Below are positions 53,464 to 61,205 of a stretch of DNA of 64,000 nucleotides, one piece after another. The stretch's first letter is position 1. Each line of letters starts with the position of its first letter. Source of the DNA: Treponema sp. (GTDB lineage: Bacteria; Spirochaetota; Spirochaetia; Treponematales; Treponemataceae); the NCBI GenBank assembly GCA_016296575.1, contig JAEDJA010000004.1, forward strand, positions 1 to 64,000, written 5' to 3'. The position numbers and the translations under genes are program-made. The notes beneath the pieces are model-generated. The model ran no database searches. It had not been told where the DNA came from and was given only the letters and a program-made list of their open reading frames with translations.

Positions 53464-54300
53464 ATGACAAAACTTCCATCTTCTCATTTGAACATTAAAC
53501 TAATGGCTTTTGATCTTGATGATACACTTTTGAATCACGAGCTGGACATTACCCCTAAAACCCGGGAAGCAATTTTTCGGGCCGCAGAAAAAGGGATTTA
53601 TATCGTTCTTTGTTCAGGAAGATCAGAAAATGCAATTCTTCCTTACGTGCGAAAGCTTGAAATTGCTGGAATGGAAAGTGGTCGTTACCTTATTGCGCTA
53701 AACGGTTCCACCATTTTTGATCTCCACCAGCGTTTGAATCTTTTTACCGCAAATGTACCAGGTTCTATTCTTCAGGAATGTTACACCGCCTGTTGCAAGG
53801 AAGGTTTATCCTGTCAGGTTTACAGTCCGGACTCTATTTTTGCTTCCAACGACAATGAATGGACCCGTGTTGATGCAAAACTCACTTCCCTCAATATGGT
53901 TATTCCAGAACATTTTTACGATTTTCTTGGAAAAGGACATTCAAAAATGGTAATTCCAGGAGATCCAGAAAAAATTGCAAGGTTTCAACCAGAACTTAAA
54001 GCCCGCCTTGGTGATAGAGCTGTTGTTTTTACAAGCAAACCTTTCTTTTTGGAAGTGATGCCGGCCAACTGCGGAAAAGGAGAGGCAATTGAGTTCCTTG
54101 CAAATAAGCTTGGTATTCCAATGGAACAAACCATGGGATTTGGTGACAGCATGAATGATGAAAGTATGATTATCCGCACAGTTCATTCTGTTGCCATGTG
54201 TAACGGAATTGATCACATAAAAAACACCGCCAAATATGTTACTCGTTTCAGTAACGAAGAAGATGGCATTGCTGATTTTCTGAACGAATTTGTGTTGTAA
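53464..54300 (+). CDS. Cof-type HAD-superfamily phosphatase
   Basis: 278-residue cytoplasmic HAD hydrolase of subclass IIB. Motif I is MAFDLDDTLLNHELDIT (nucleophile and acid Asp pair), motif II LCSGRSEN, motif III around KGEAIEFLANKLGIP (Lys), and motif IV MGFGDSMNDESMI. The C2b cap lies between motifs II and III. Cof/YidA relatives dephosphorylate sugar phosphates, FMN or HMP-PP; the substrate is unknown. It has Shine-Dalgarno AGGAG and is the last gene of the operon begun by the S41 protease. tpiA follows with its own promoter. Confidence 0.93.
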   Translation: MTKLPSSHLNIKLMAFDLDDTLLNHELDITPKTREAIFRAAEKGIYIVLCSGRSENAILPYVRKLEIAGMESGRYLIALNGSTIFDLHQRLNLFTANVPGSILQECYTACCKEGLSCQVYSPDSIFASNDNEWTRVDAKLTSLNMVIPEHFYDFLGKGHSKMVIPGDPEKIARFQPELKARLGDRAVVFTSKPFFLEVMPANCGKGEAIEFLANKLGIPMEQTMGFGDSMNDESMIIRTVHSVAMCNGIDHIKNTAKYVTRFSNEEDGIADFLNEFVL

Positions 54301-54312
54301 TCAGTTAGATTC

Positions 54313-54345
54313 TATGATGCTGGTTTACATATGATGCTGGTTTAC
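54313..54345 (+). repeat. Tandem 16-bp direct repeat upstream of the tpiA promoter
   Basis: TATGATGCTGGTTTAC occurs at 54313-54328 and 54330-54345, one base apart (17-bp period). The second copy ends directly at the tpiA -35 box, an arrangement typical of tandem activator or repressor sites. Confidence 0.85.
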
Positions 54346-54374
54346 TTGTTTTACACAGGCAAAATCAGTATTAT
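54346..54374 (+). promoter_or_regulatory. tpiA promoter
   Basis: TTGTTT (54346-54351), 17-nt spacer, TATTAT (54369-54374). Predicted start near 54381 leaves a 27-nt leader with AGAGG. Confidence 0.78.
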
Positions 54375-54407
54375 TGAAATATATTTTATTTTATTAGAGG
54401 TTATTAA

Positions 54408-55157
54408 ATGGCACGTACACACTATATCGCCGGTAACTGGAAGATGAACACTTCTAAAGCAGAAGCAGTTGCTTTGGCAAAAGACCTGGTTGCTCAGCTT
54501 AAAGGCAAAACAAACAAATTCATGATTGGTGTTCCTTTCGTATACCTTGATGCAGTTGCTCAGGTTGTAAAAGGTTCAAATATCATTCTGGCAGCTCAGG
54601 ATTGTGCTGCAACAGATAACGGAGCTCACACAGGTGAAGTTTCATGCGCTATGCTCAAAGACATTGGTTGTGAATGTGTAATTCTTGGTCACTCAGAACG
54701 CCGCCACGAAATTGGTGAATCTGATGAACTCATCAACAAAAAAGTTCGCAAGGCTTTGAACAGTGGTCTTGAAGTAGATCTTTGTATTGGTGAACTTCTT
54801 TCAGAACGGGAAGCAGGTGAAGCAGAACAGGTTTGTGCTTTCCAGCTTTCTGCAGGTCTTGCTGGTGTTACAGAAGAACAGATGAAAAAAGTAACAATCG
54901 CTTACGAACCAGTTTGGGCTATTGGTACTGGTAAAACAGCAACTCCAGAAGATGCACAGGCAATCCACAAATTCATCCGTGGTTACATTGCAAAGCTTTA
55001 CAATCAGAAAGTAGCAGACGAAGTAATCATCCAGTACGGTGGATCAATGAAAGCTTCTAACGCTCCAGAACTTCTTGCTCAGCCAGATATCGACGGTGGT
55101 CTCATCGGTGGTGCTTCTCTTAAAGCAGAAACATTCGTACCAATCTGCGAATGCTAA
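54408..55157 (+). CDS. tpiA: Triosephosphate isomerase
   Basis: 249-residue glycolytic enzyme interconverting dihydroxyacetone phosphate and glyceraldehyde 3-phosphate. Active-site residues are visible: Asn-Lys in AGNWKMNTSK (N10, K12), His in VILGHSERRHEIGE, catalytic Glu in TIAYEPVWAIGTGK, the flexible loop, and phosphate-binding IQYGGSMKASNAPEL and DGGLIGGASLKAETF. Normal length. Own promoter with a tandem direct repeat, Shine-Dalgarno AGAGG and a strong terminator make it a single-gene unit. Together with pgk at the other end of the window it reflects sugar fermentation. Confidence 0.97.
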   Translation: MARTHYIAGNWKMNTSKAEAVALAKDLVAQLKGKTNKFMIGVPFVYLDAVAQVVKGSNIILAAQDCAATDNGAHTGEVSCAMLKDIGCECVILGHSERRHEIGESDELINKKVRKALNSGLEVDLCIGELLSEREAGEAEQVCAFQLSAGLAGVTEEQMKKVTIAYEPVWAIGTGKTATPEDAQAIHKFIRGYIAKLYNQKVADEVIIQYGGSMKASNAPELLAQPDIDGGLIGGASLKAETFVPICEC

Positions 55158-55184
55158 TTAAGACATTTTTTGGTTAATCCCAAC

Positions 55185-55271
55185 GGGGCTGCCTGATAAG
55201 TGTTGCTCGTACTGAACTTGTTTCGGTATGACGCTTTATTTACGCTTATTAGGCAGCCCCAGTTTTTTTTT
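55185..55271 (+). terminator. tpiA terminator with an inserted inner stem-loop
   Basis: A 16-bp stem with one G-T pair (55185-55200 with 55245-55260, GGGGCTGCC...GGCAGCCCC) is followed by AG and nine T (55263-55271). The 44-nt loop holds a smaller imperfect palindrome (TACTGAACTTGTTTCGGTA, 55210-55228). The T run merges into the -35 box of the next gene. Confidence 0.93.
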
Positions 55272-55298
55272 GCTTTTTCTCAAGTTTTTACTTATATT
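55270..55298 (+). promoter_or_regulatory. Promoter giving a leaderless SGNH-esterase mRNA
   Basis: TTGCTT (55270-55275), 17-nt spacer, TATATT (55293-55298), then 6 nt to ATG 55305. The -35 overlaps the end of the tpiA terminator T run. No Shine-Dalgarno site is present. Confidence 0.8.
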
Positions 55299-55304
55299 AT
55301 AAAC

Positions 55305-56378
55305 ATGGGAAACATTCGAGAATATATAATCAAAGACATAACAGACAAACGTATTTTAGGTAGAACAGGCATTCTTTCTGACGGTGGACTCCCCCTTTTT
55401 TGGAGTGGCAGCGGAATTGAACTGAATGTAAAAACAAAAGAACTGTGGGCTACATTTGACATAGACTATTCTTCAAATGACATCTGGCTTTGTGTTTACG
55501 TAAATGGAAGAAAAGTTTCCAGATTCATGGCTCCTAAAGGTGAAAACAAGATTTGTCTGATTCGGGGATTTGACGGTACTACCGAAAAAGCCATTGAAAT
55601 TTTCAAGGACACACAGCCTATGGGAGATGACAAAAGTCAGAAATGCATTTTAAAATCAATTTCCATTTCGGATGACGGTTCCTTTTGTCCTCCTGCTGAA
55701 AAAAAACTGAAAATTGAATTTATTGGCGACAGCATTACTTCCGGTGAAGGACTGGCTGGAAGTCCAAAAGATATGGACTGGATAAGTGCATGGATTACTG
55801 TTGAAAATAATTACGCCATGCAGGTAAAACGAAAGCTTGATGCCGATGTACGTATTTTAAGTCAGTGTGGATGGGGCATTGTTCATTCCTACGACGGAGT
55901 AGACAGTCACGCTATGCCAAAATATTACCAACAGGTGTGCGGATTTTACGATGCACCTCATCAGATTGAAACAGGCTCTCAAGAACAGTATGACTTTATG
56001 TCCTGGCAACCGGATTGGATTGTTGTAAACCTTGGCGTGAACGATTTTTCTTTTTATGGAGAAAACCTAACTGCCGAAGGTGCAAAAAAGATTTCCAATG
56101 GAGCCCAGCTCTTCCTTGAAACACTGCGCCGCAATAATCCAAATGCAAAAATTCTTTGGGTTTACGGAATGCTGAACATTGACAACAAGGTCTACGCTAT
56201 TAGAGATGCTATTGAATCTTTCAAACACAAAACTGGTGATTCTAAAGTGTATCTTTTAAAAGTTCCAGGTGCCGAAGAAGAACAAAAAGATGAAGACAAA
56301 GGTTCTCGAGGTCATCCAGGTCCACTTACCCACCGAAGGGCAGCTGATCTGATCTCACAGATTATTGGAGAAAACTAA
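55305..56378 (+). CDS. SGNH/GDSL esterase, CE2-like
   Basis: 357 residues. An N-terminal beta-rich domain (about 1-130) precedes an SGNH hydrolase domain, the layout of CE2 acetylxylan esterases. Nucleophile S143 lies in block I EFIGDSITSGEG, block III is VVNLGVNDFSF, and the catalytic His is in SRGHPGPLTHRRAAD. There is no signal peptide, so it should act in the cytoplasm, perhaps deacetylating imported oligosaccharides; CE2 enzymes are more often exported. The upstream in-frame extension to 55200 crosses the tpiA terminator and is rejected. The next hydrolase gene begins directly after the stop codon (TAAATG). Confidence 0.88.
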   Translation: MGNIREYIIKDITDKRILGRTGILSDGGLPLFWSGSGIELNVKTKELWATFDIDYSSNDIWLCVYVNGRKVSRFMAPKGENKICLIRGFDGTTEKAIEIFKDTQPMGDDKSQKCILKSISISDDGSFCPPAEKKLKIEFIGDSITSGEGLAGSPKDMDWISAWITVENNYAMQVKRKLDADVRILSQCGWGIVHSYDGVDSHAMPKYYQQVCGFYDAPHQIETGSQEQYDFMSWQPDWIVVNLGVNDFSFYGENLTAEGAKKISNGAQLFLETLRRNNPNAKILWVYGMLNIDNKVYAIRDAIESFKHKTGDSKVYLLKVPGAEEEQKDEDKGSRGHPGPLTHRRAADLISQIIGEN

Positions 56379-57509
56379 ATGGCCGATTTAACAGACTATA
56401 TTGCCTGGCGCGGAGATCTTTCTTTTAAAGCCTCACCTTTTAATTCTGTGGATGCACTTGTTCTTACTGCCATTTCCTATCTGAATCTTAAGGATTGTGT
56501 TCCTGAATCCATGGAAGAAACCGCAACCATGGCACAAGTGTGGGAAAAATTCAGCACAGCAGAAGATTATGAATCCCGCTGTTACCTTGGTGCAGTTTTG
56601 AACAAGCGTACGGTTGATCTCCTGAAGCTTTGTGGAAATAGTCTGCGTTTTAAAAATCTAAAAATGTGCGGTTATATAGATATTCTGGATGAAGAAAAAT
56701 GCATGCAGTTCGCTTCAGTAATTTTTGAATTGGAAGATGATGTTCATATGGTCACTTTCCGTGGAACAGACGATACGCTTTTGGGCTGGCATGAAGATTT
56801 TAATCTGGGATTCATGGATCCAATTCCATCTCAAGCTTATGGCCTTGAATATTTCAAAAAAGCCGCTTCACTTTTTAAAGGGGATTTTATTATTTCAGGT
56901 CATTCAAAAGGTGCAAATCTTGCTCTTTACAGTGGAACCTGCTGCGGATCAGCTCTTCAGAAAAAAATTAGAACCGTTTACAATTTTGACGGCCCGAATC
57001 TTTCAAAAAAATATCTGGAAAGTGAAAATTTCAAAGCTATAGAAAATAAGGTTAAATCTTTTTATCCTGAAATGTGTATTGTTGGAGCAATTTTTTACCG
57101 CATGAAAAACTGCACAATCGTAAAATCCACAGAATTTGCAGTGATGCAGCATGATTATCTTTCCTGGCAGATTCTGGGTACCTCCTTTGAAACTGCAGAA
57201 AAAGTAAAACCCGAAAGCGAAATTTTTGAAAACTCCATAAATCAGTGGATAGAAGGTCTTTCCATGGAAGAAATTCAGGATTTTTCCCAGAAACTGTTTT
57301 CACTTATTGAAGGCTCCGGTGCAAAAACCAACACCGATATTGAAGAAAAAAAATTTCACTATTCCGCAAGAATTATCGCTGATTTTACCCACATGGAAAC
57401 TACCCAACGCCGAAAATTTTTAAGCATTTTGAATGAACTGAAGCATACAATAAAAGGAAATCTGCCTATTTTCAACCTCTTCAGTCTCCAGGATTTAATT
57501 CAACAGTAA
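56379..57509 (+). CDS. DUF2974-like alpha/beta hydrolase (lipase-like)
   Basis: 376-residue cytoplasmic protein. It has a lipase-like core: VHMVTFRGTDDTLLGWHEDF around 122-141, nucleophile elbow GHSKG with S176 in IISGHSKGANLALYSG, and a likely acid in VYNFDGPNLSKKY. The N-terminus (DYIAWRGDLSFKASPFNSVD) is the usual opening of the Mbeg1/DUF2974 family. The physiological substrate is unknown. It is fused to the esterase transcript without any gap, so the two hydrolases may act on the same substrate. No signal peptide is present. Confidence 0.87.
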   Translation: MADLTDYIAWRGDLSFKASPFNSVDALVLTAISYLNLKDCVPESMEETATMAQVWEKFSTAEDYESRCYLGAVLNKRTVDLLKLCGNSLRFKNLKMCGYIDILDEEKCMQFASVIFELEDDVHMVTFRGTDDTLLGWHEDFNLGFMDPIPSQAYGLEYFKKAASLFKGDFIISGHSKGANLALYSGTCCGSALQKKIRTVYNFDGPNLSKKYLESENFKAIENKVKSFYPEMCIVGAIFYRMKNCTIVKSTEFAVMQHDYLSWQILGTSFETAEKVKPESEIFENSINQWIEGLSMEEIQDFSQKLFSLIEGSGAKTNTDIEEKKFHYSARIIADFTHMETTQRRKFLSILNELKHTIKGNLPIFNLFSLQDLIQQ

Positions 57510-57547
57510 TTACCATGGGGGATTTTACCTAAAAATTTTCATTTTGT

Positions 57548-57576
57548 TTGTTTTTTTGCAAAATGGGATTTATACT
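57548..57576 (+). promoter_or_regulatory. Promoter giving a leaderless methyltransferase mRNA
   Basis: TTGTTT (57548-57553), 17-nt spacer, TATACT (57571-57576), then 7 nt to ATG 57584. No Shine-Dalgarno site is present. Confidence 0.78.
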
Positions 57577-57583
57577 CAAAATA

Positions 57584-58321
57584 ATGGATAATATAAAAAA
57601 GTTTGTTGAATACTATGATGAATTATTTCCGCTTACTGATGAACAAAAAGTTTTCTTAAAATCTTTGCAGAGAAATTCTACAGGTCCGACCCGATTCCTC
57701 CACGTAGGCTGCGGAACAGGAACACATGCTCAGTATCTTGCAGAAATCGGTTCAGATGTTACGGGGATAGATCAGCATCAGGATTTTGTTGAAAGTGCCT
57801 CTCTCCGCAAAAAGACTCAGCTTCAGTCGGTACGTTATTTTTATCTTCCCCCAATTGATATGGCTCGTTTTTTGGGTAAGGGTTTTTATGATGTAATATT
57901 GTCCCTTAATAACCAGATTATTTTCATGCATGATGAAACTTTAATAAAAAAGATGTTTTATGATGCCCACACTCTTTTGAAACAGGGCGGAAAATTTGTT
58001 CTGAACCTTACTAATTTTTCAAAATATTCAATCTCTGATGATGGAGTTGATCTTCCACTAAAAGAAAGTATCCGGTCAAAATTAAAGACTTCGGCAAAAC
58101 AGGCATCCAACGGCAGTTATGTTCTTAGTCAAAAACTGGAAACCAGCTCCGGCAAATATCTGAATATTTTTGATAATACAGAAATTTATCCGCTAACGGT
58201 AACTGAAATCTGCGATATTGCTAAAAATTCTGGTTTTTCTTCCGTAAAATTCTACGAAAATTACACACTTGCTCCGTGGCAGAACAATTCTCAGGATGTA
58301 CTTGCCGTAATGGAATGCTGA
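57584..58321 (+). CDS. SAM-dependent methyltransferase (class I), unknown substrate
   Basis: 245 residues. A class I methyltransferase fold has motif I FLHVGCGTGTHAQYL near residues 36-50, the acidic post-motif VTGIDQHQDFVESA, and motif IV-like YDVILSLNNQIIFM. GGKFVLNLTNFSKYSI lies near the sixth strand. It belongs to the broad Methyltransf_11/25 type; small molecules, lipids or proteins are all possible substrates. The frame extends upstream to 57548, but the promoter predicts transcription from ATG 57584, so the shorter form is chosen. The next gene is convergent, 13 nt away. Confidence 0.85.
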   Translation: MDNIKKFVEYYDELFPLTDEQKVFLKSLQRNSTGPTRFLHVGCGTGTHAQYLAEIGSDVTGIDQHQDFVESASLRKKTQLQSVRYFYLPPIDMARFLGKGFYDVILSLNNQIIFMHDETLIKKMFYDAHTLLKQGGKFVLNLTNFSKYSISDDGVDLPLKESIRSKLKTSAKQASNGSYVLSQKLETSSGKYLNIFDNTEIYPLTVTEICDIAKNSGFSSVKFYENYTLAPWQNNSQDVLAVMEC

Positions 58322-58334
58322 TTTACAATGCTGA

Positions 58335-59573
58335 TTACCGTGTAATCTTTCTGATGAATTTTGCCTGAGCGGCTTCGTTGTTTGTAAGAAAGTCCAGATA
58401 TTTATCCTGTGGAATGCAGATTAATTCAACATCGGTTCGTGCCACTGCGGTGTACACCCGGTATTTTGTAATCAGCGTGCTTCGTTCCCCAATAAAGCTT
58501 CCTTTTTTTCGTACTGCAATTTTTCCGTGCATAGATTCTTCTACAGTTCCGTTTACAATATAATAAACTGCATTAGCCTTGTCATTTTCGGAAAAAATAG
58601 TTTCGCCTGCCATATAATGAATCTTATTTTCAAAGCTGGCAACGGAAATAGGCTGAATGAACAAAAATCTTTTTACTCTTGTCCAAAAATCAGCTTCTTC
58701 AGTTTCATCAAGAAAGTATAATTCACCAAAAAAAAGAGTTTCGTAGCGCTGACTTACATAAACAAATTGTGCAAAAAACAGGAAAAACAGAAAAAAGGTA
58801 TAAACCTTCATCATAAGAAAAATAATTGCACTGATTGTTCCGTAAACAAGATTTACACGGCTCATGTCATAAAAAAGATTGTAGAAAATATTTACAATGA
58901 AAAAACTGAGTGTACAAGCTAAACTGCATGCAAGACAAAGTCGTAGTTTTGGCTTACTTCGTGATTCATATCTATAGATTGCTGCACAAAATGCAAAAAT
59001 CACAAAATAAAAAAGCATTTCTGCAAGAATAGTGGAGCTGATATTGTAAAAATCAGGAAAAATATCGTAAAGGAACACAAGTGATGCATTGGAAAAAAGT
59101 TCCTCAAGCAAAAAACTAACCATTACAATTACAATCAGAGCAAGCACCAGAAGTAATTCTGCAACAAAAGTCATAAACTGAAGTACAAAAGGAACAGGTC
59201 GGGCAACAGAACGGAAAATACGGTACATGCCCTGAGCAATGGAAAGAAAAAATCTCCGTGCCATCCACACAATCCAGACAGCAAGTACAATTTCCATCCA
59301 GGAAAAACCTCTGATCTTCATAAAATTCTGAAGAAAAGGTTCAACGTCGTAAATATGGCGAAAACGGGCTGCCAGAGAAAGAACGTACTGCAGGGCCTTT
59401 TCATTTACACGGAGAATTCCGGCACAAAGAGAAACAATAATCATAAGTACTGGAATAAAAGAAAGCAGAAAGCCAAAGGAACAGGATGCCGCAGACTCCC
59501 ACAGACCGTTTCGGTTAAAGTTTTTTCCTGTGAGGTAAATCTGCTGGAACAGTTTTTTAGCTTTCTGCTTCAT
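58335..59573 (-). CDS. YihY/BrkB-family membrane protein fused to a cyclic-nucleotide-binding-like domain
   Basis: 412 residues. The N-terminal part (about 1-280) is a YihY/UPF0761 protein with six TM segments and the family's AASCSFGFLLSFIPVLMII opening. The C-terminal part (about 308-405) is a cNMP-binding fold: HYMAGETIFSENDKANAVYYIVNGTVE split across two strands, then SFIGERSTLI and the phosphate-cassette region YRVYTAVA. The usual Arg-Ser/Thr-Ala of the cassette is not contiguous (RVYTA), so nucleotide binding is uncertain. A ligand-gated version of an otherwise uncharacterised membrane family is inferred. A ribosome-binding site (AAGGG) is present about 10 nt upstream. Confidence 0.87.
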   Translation of the reverse strand: MKQKAKKLFQQIYLTGKNFNRNGLWESAASCSFGFLLSFIPVLMIIVSLCAGILRVNEKALQYVLSLAARFRHIYDVEPFLQNFMKIRGFSWMEIVLAVWIVWMARRFFLSIAQGMYRIFRSVARPVPFVLQFMTFVAELLLVLALIVIVMVSFLLEELFSNASLVFLYDIFPDFYNISSTILAEMLFYFVIFAFCAAIYRYESRSKPKLRLCLACSLACTLSFFIVNIFYNLFYDMSRVNLVYGTISAIIFLMMKVYTFFLFFLFFAQFVYVSQRYETLFFGELYFLDETEEADFWTRVKRFLFIQPISVASFENKIHYMAGETIFSENDKANAVYYIVNGTVEESMHGKIAVRKKGSFIGERSTLITKYRVYTAVARTDVELICIPQDKYLDFLTNNEAAQAKFIRKITR

Positions 59574-59614
59574 ATAACTAAAACCCTTGCAGGGGATTAA
59601 AATTTTCCGTCCGA

Positions 59615-61075
59615 TTAGAAATCAGCCAGTTTTGGTGCCCGTGGATAAGGAATTACATCCCGGATGTTTTCCATACCAGTTACATAACGGATAAGGCGTT
59701 CAAATCCCATACCAAATCCTGAGTGAGGAACTGTACCGAATTTACGAAGATCCATGTACCAGTCATAAACGCTTTCGTCCATGCCACGGTCTTTGATAGC
59801 CTTCATCAGTTTGTCGTAATCTTCTTCACGTTCAGAACCACCGTTCAATTCTCCAATTCCAGGAACCAGAACATCTACGGCTTTTACAGTTTTTCCGTCT
59901 TCGTTCAGCTTCATGTAGAATGACTTGATTTCTTTTGGATAGTTGTAAACCATTACAGGGCATTTGAAAATCTGTTCTGTAAGGTAGCGTTCGTGTTCGG
60001 TAGCAATATCACATCCCCAGTAAGGAGTGAATTCAAACTTGGCACCATTTTTTGCAGCTTCTTCAAGCTTTGCAATGGCGTCTGTGTAAGTAATGCGTAC
60101 AAATTTTGAGTTTACAACTGCTTCCAGCTGGGCAATAAGTCCTGGCTGAATGCGTTTGTCAAAGAATTCAAGGTCTTCGCGGCATTTTGTAAGAGCCCAG
60201 TTCAGAAGATATTTAACAAAGTCTTCCTGAAAATCCATATCATCATCCAGATCAAAGAATGCCATTTCTGGTTCAATCATCCAGAATTCTGAAAGGTGAC
60301 GAGGAGTATTTGAGTTTTCGGCACGGAATGTTGGTCCGAATGTATAAACGCGGCTCAATGCTGTAGCTAAAGTTTCTGCTTCAAGCTGACCTGAAACTGT
60401 AAGGCTGGCTTTTTTACCAAAGAAGTCTTTTGAGTAATCAACGATTTTGTGAGCATCTTCAATTTTCATGCCACCCTGACCGGCTTTTACACCAAGTTCA
60501 GCGATTTTTTCCATAGAAAGTGTTGTTACCTGGAACATTTCTCCAGCACCTTCACAGTCAGAACAAGTGATTTCTGGAGCGTTGATGTACTGGAAGCCTC
60601 TTTCCTGGAAGAATGAGTGAACTGCAAATGCCATCTGGTTTCGAACACGGTAAACTGCACCAAAAGTGTTTGTACGTGCACGAAGGTGAGCGTGTTCACG
60701 AAGATATTCCATGCTCATCTTGTTTTTCTGGAGAGGATATTCATCAGGATTACAAGTTCCAAGACATTTAAGCTCTTCCAAAGTAACTTCTACGGCCTGT
60801 CCTGAGGCAGGAGATTCAACAAGCATTCCTTTTGCTTTTACTGAAGCACCAGTGTTCAGCTTTTTGAGTTCTTCTTCGATATTATTTACATTTGCATTAT
60901 TTGAAGGAGCGTTTCGGTCAAATGTAAGCTGAATGTTTGCAAAGCAGCTTCCATCGTTTACCTGAATAAAAACAAGACCTTTTGAGTCGCGAACTGTGCG
61001 AACCCAACCGCAGACAACAACCTGGTGTCCGTCTGGTGAAGATTTAAGTAAATCTTTAATAAGCATTGGTACCAT
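59615..61075 (-). CDS. asnS: Asparaginyl-tRNA synthetase
   Basis: 486-residue class II synthetase that charges tRNA-Asn. An N-terminal OB-fold (about 15-120; VVCGWVRTVRDSKGLVFIQV) is followed by the class II core: motif 2 TFRAENSNTPRHLSEFWMIE, the Asn-specific GAGEMFQVTTL segment with the insertion carrying FFGKKASLTVSGQLEAE, and motif 3 GFGMGFERLIRYVTG. These separate it from AspS. Shine-Dalgarno AGGAGG lies 8 nt before ATG 61075. The leader contains a C(UUCG)G tetraloop hairpin (61108-61097). Having AsnS suggests Asn-tRNA need not be made by the amidotransferase route. Confidence 0.96.
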   Translation of the reverse strand: MVPMLIKDLLKSSPDGHQVVVCGWVRTVRDSKGLVFIQVNDGSCFANIQLTFDRNAPSNNANVNNIEEELKKLNTGASVKAKGMLVESPASGQAVEVTLEELKCLGTCNPDEYPLQKNKMSMEYLREHAHLRARTNTFGAVYRVRNQMAFAVHSFFQERGFQYINAPEITCSDCEGAGEMFQVTTLSMEKIAELGVKAGQGGMKIEDAHKIVDYSKDFFGKKASLTVSGQLEAETLATALSRVYTFGPTFRAENSNTPRHLSEFWMIEPEMAFFDLDDDMDFQEDFVKYLLNWALTKCREDLEFFDKRIQPGLIAQLEAVVNSKFVRITYTDAIAKLEEAAKNGAKFEFTPYWGCDIATEHERYLTEQIFKCPVMVYNYPKEIKSFYMKLNEDGKTVKAVDVLVPGIGELNGGSEREEDYDKLMKAIKDRGMDESVYDWYMDLRKFGTVPHSGFGMGFERLIRYVTGMENIRDVIPYPRAPKLADF

Positions 61076-61096
61076 ATATGTACCCTCCTGTAATGC

Positions 61097-61108
61097 CCGC
61101 CGAAGCGG
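61097..61108 (-). promoter_or_regulatory. UUCG-tetraloop hairpin in the asnS leader
   Basis: On the minus strand CCGC-TTCG-GCGG, a very stable 4-bp stem with a UUCG tetraloop, 8 nt upstream of the Shine-Dalgarno site. It may tune translation or stability of asnS mRNA; no T-box features were seen. Confidence 0.6.
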
Positions 61109-61129
61109 AAAAAATGTAAATAATGCTCC

Positions 61130-61158
61130 ATTATAGTGAATTCACTGTTTTTTTTCTA
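61130..61158 (-). promoter_or_regulatory. asnS promoter
   Basis: Minus strand TAGAAA (61158-61153), 17-nt spacer, consensus TATAAT (61135-61130). The spacer contains a 12-bp perfect palindrome (61135-61146, AGTGAATTCACT), which lies between asnS and the divergent gene. Confidence 0.68.
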
Positions 61159-61170
61159 TATATACTGGAT

Positions 61171-61199
61171 TTGAATTTATGCACCTATGGGTGTATAAT
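61171..61199 (+). promoter_or_regulatory. Promoter giving a leaderless mRNA for the envelope protein
   Basis: TTGAAT (61171-61176), 17-nt spacer, consensus TATAAT (61194-61199), then 6 nt to ATG 61206. No Shine-Dalgarno site is present. Confidence 0.83.
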
Positions 61200-61205
61200 A
61201 TTTTT

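Noticed and set aside
55200..55304. N-terminal extension of the SGNH esterase
   Set aside because: Runs through the tpiA terminator and the esterase promoter.
61076..61129. T-box riboswitch in the asnS leader
   Set aside because: The leader is only about 50 nt and contains a single small hairpin; no T-box sequence or specifier loop.
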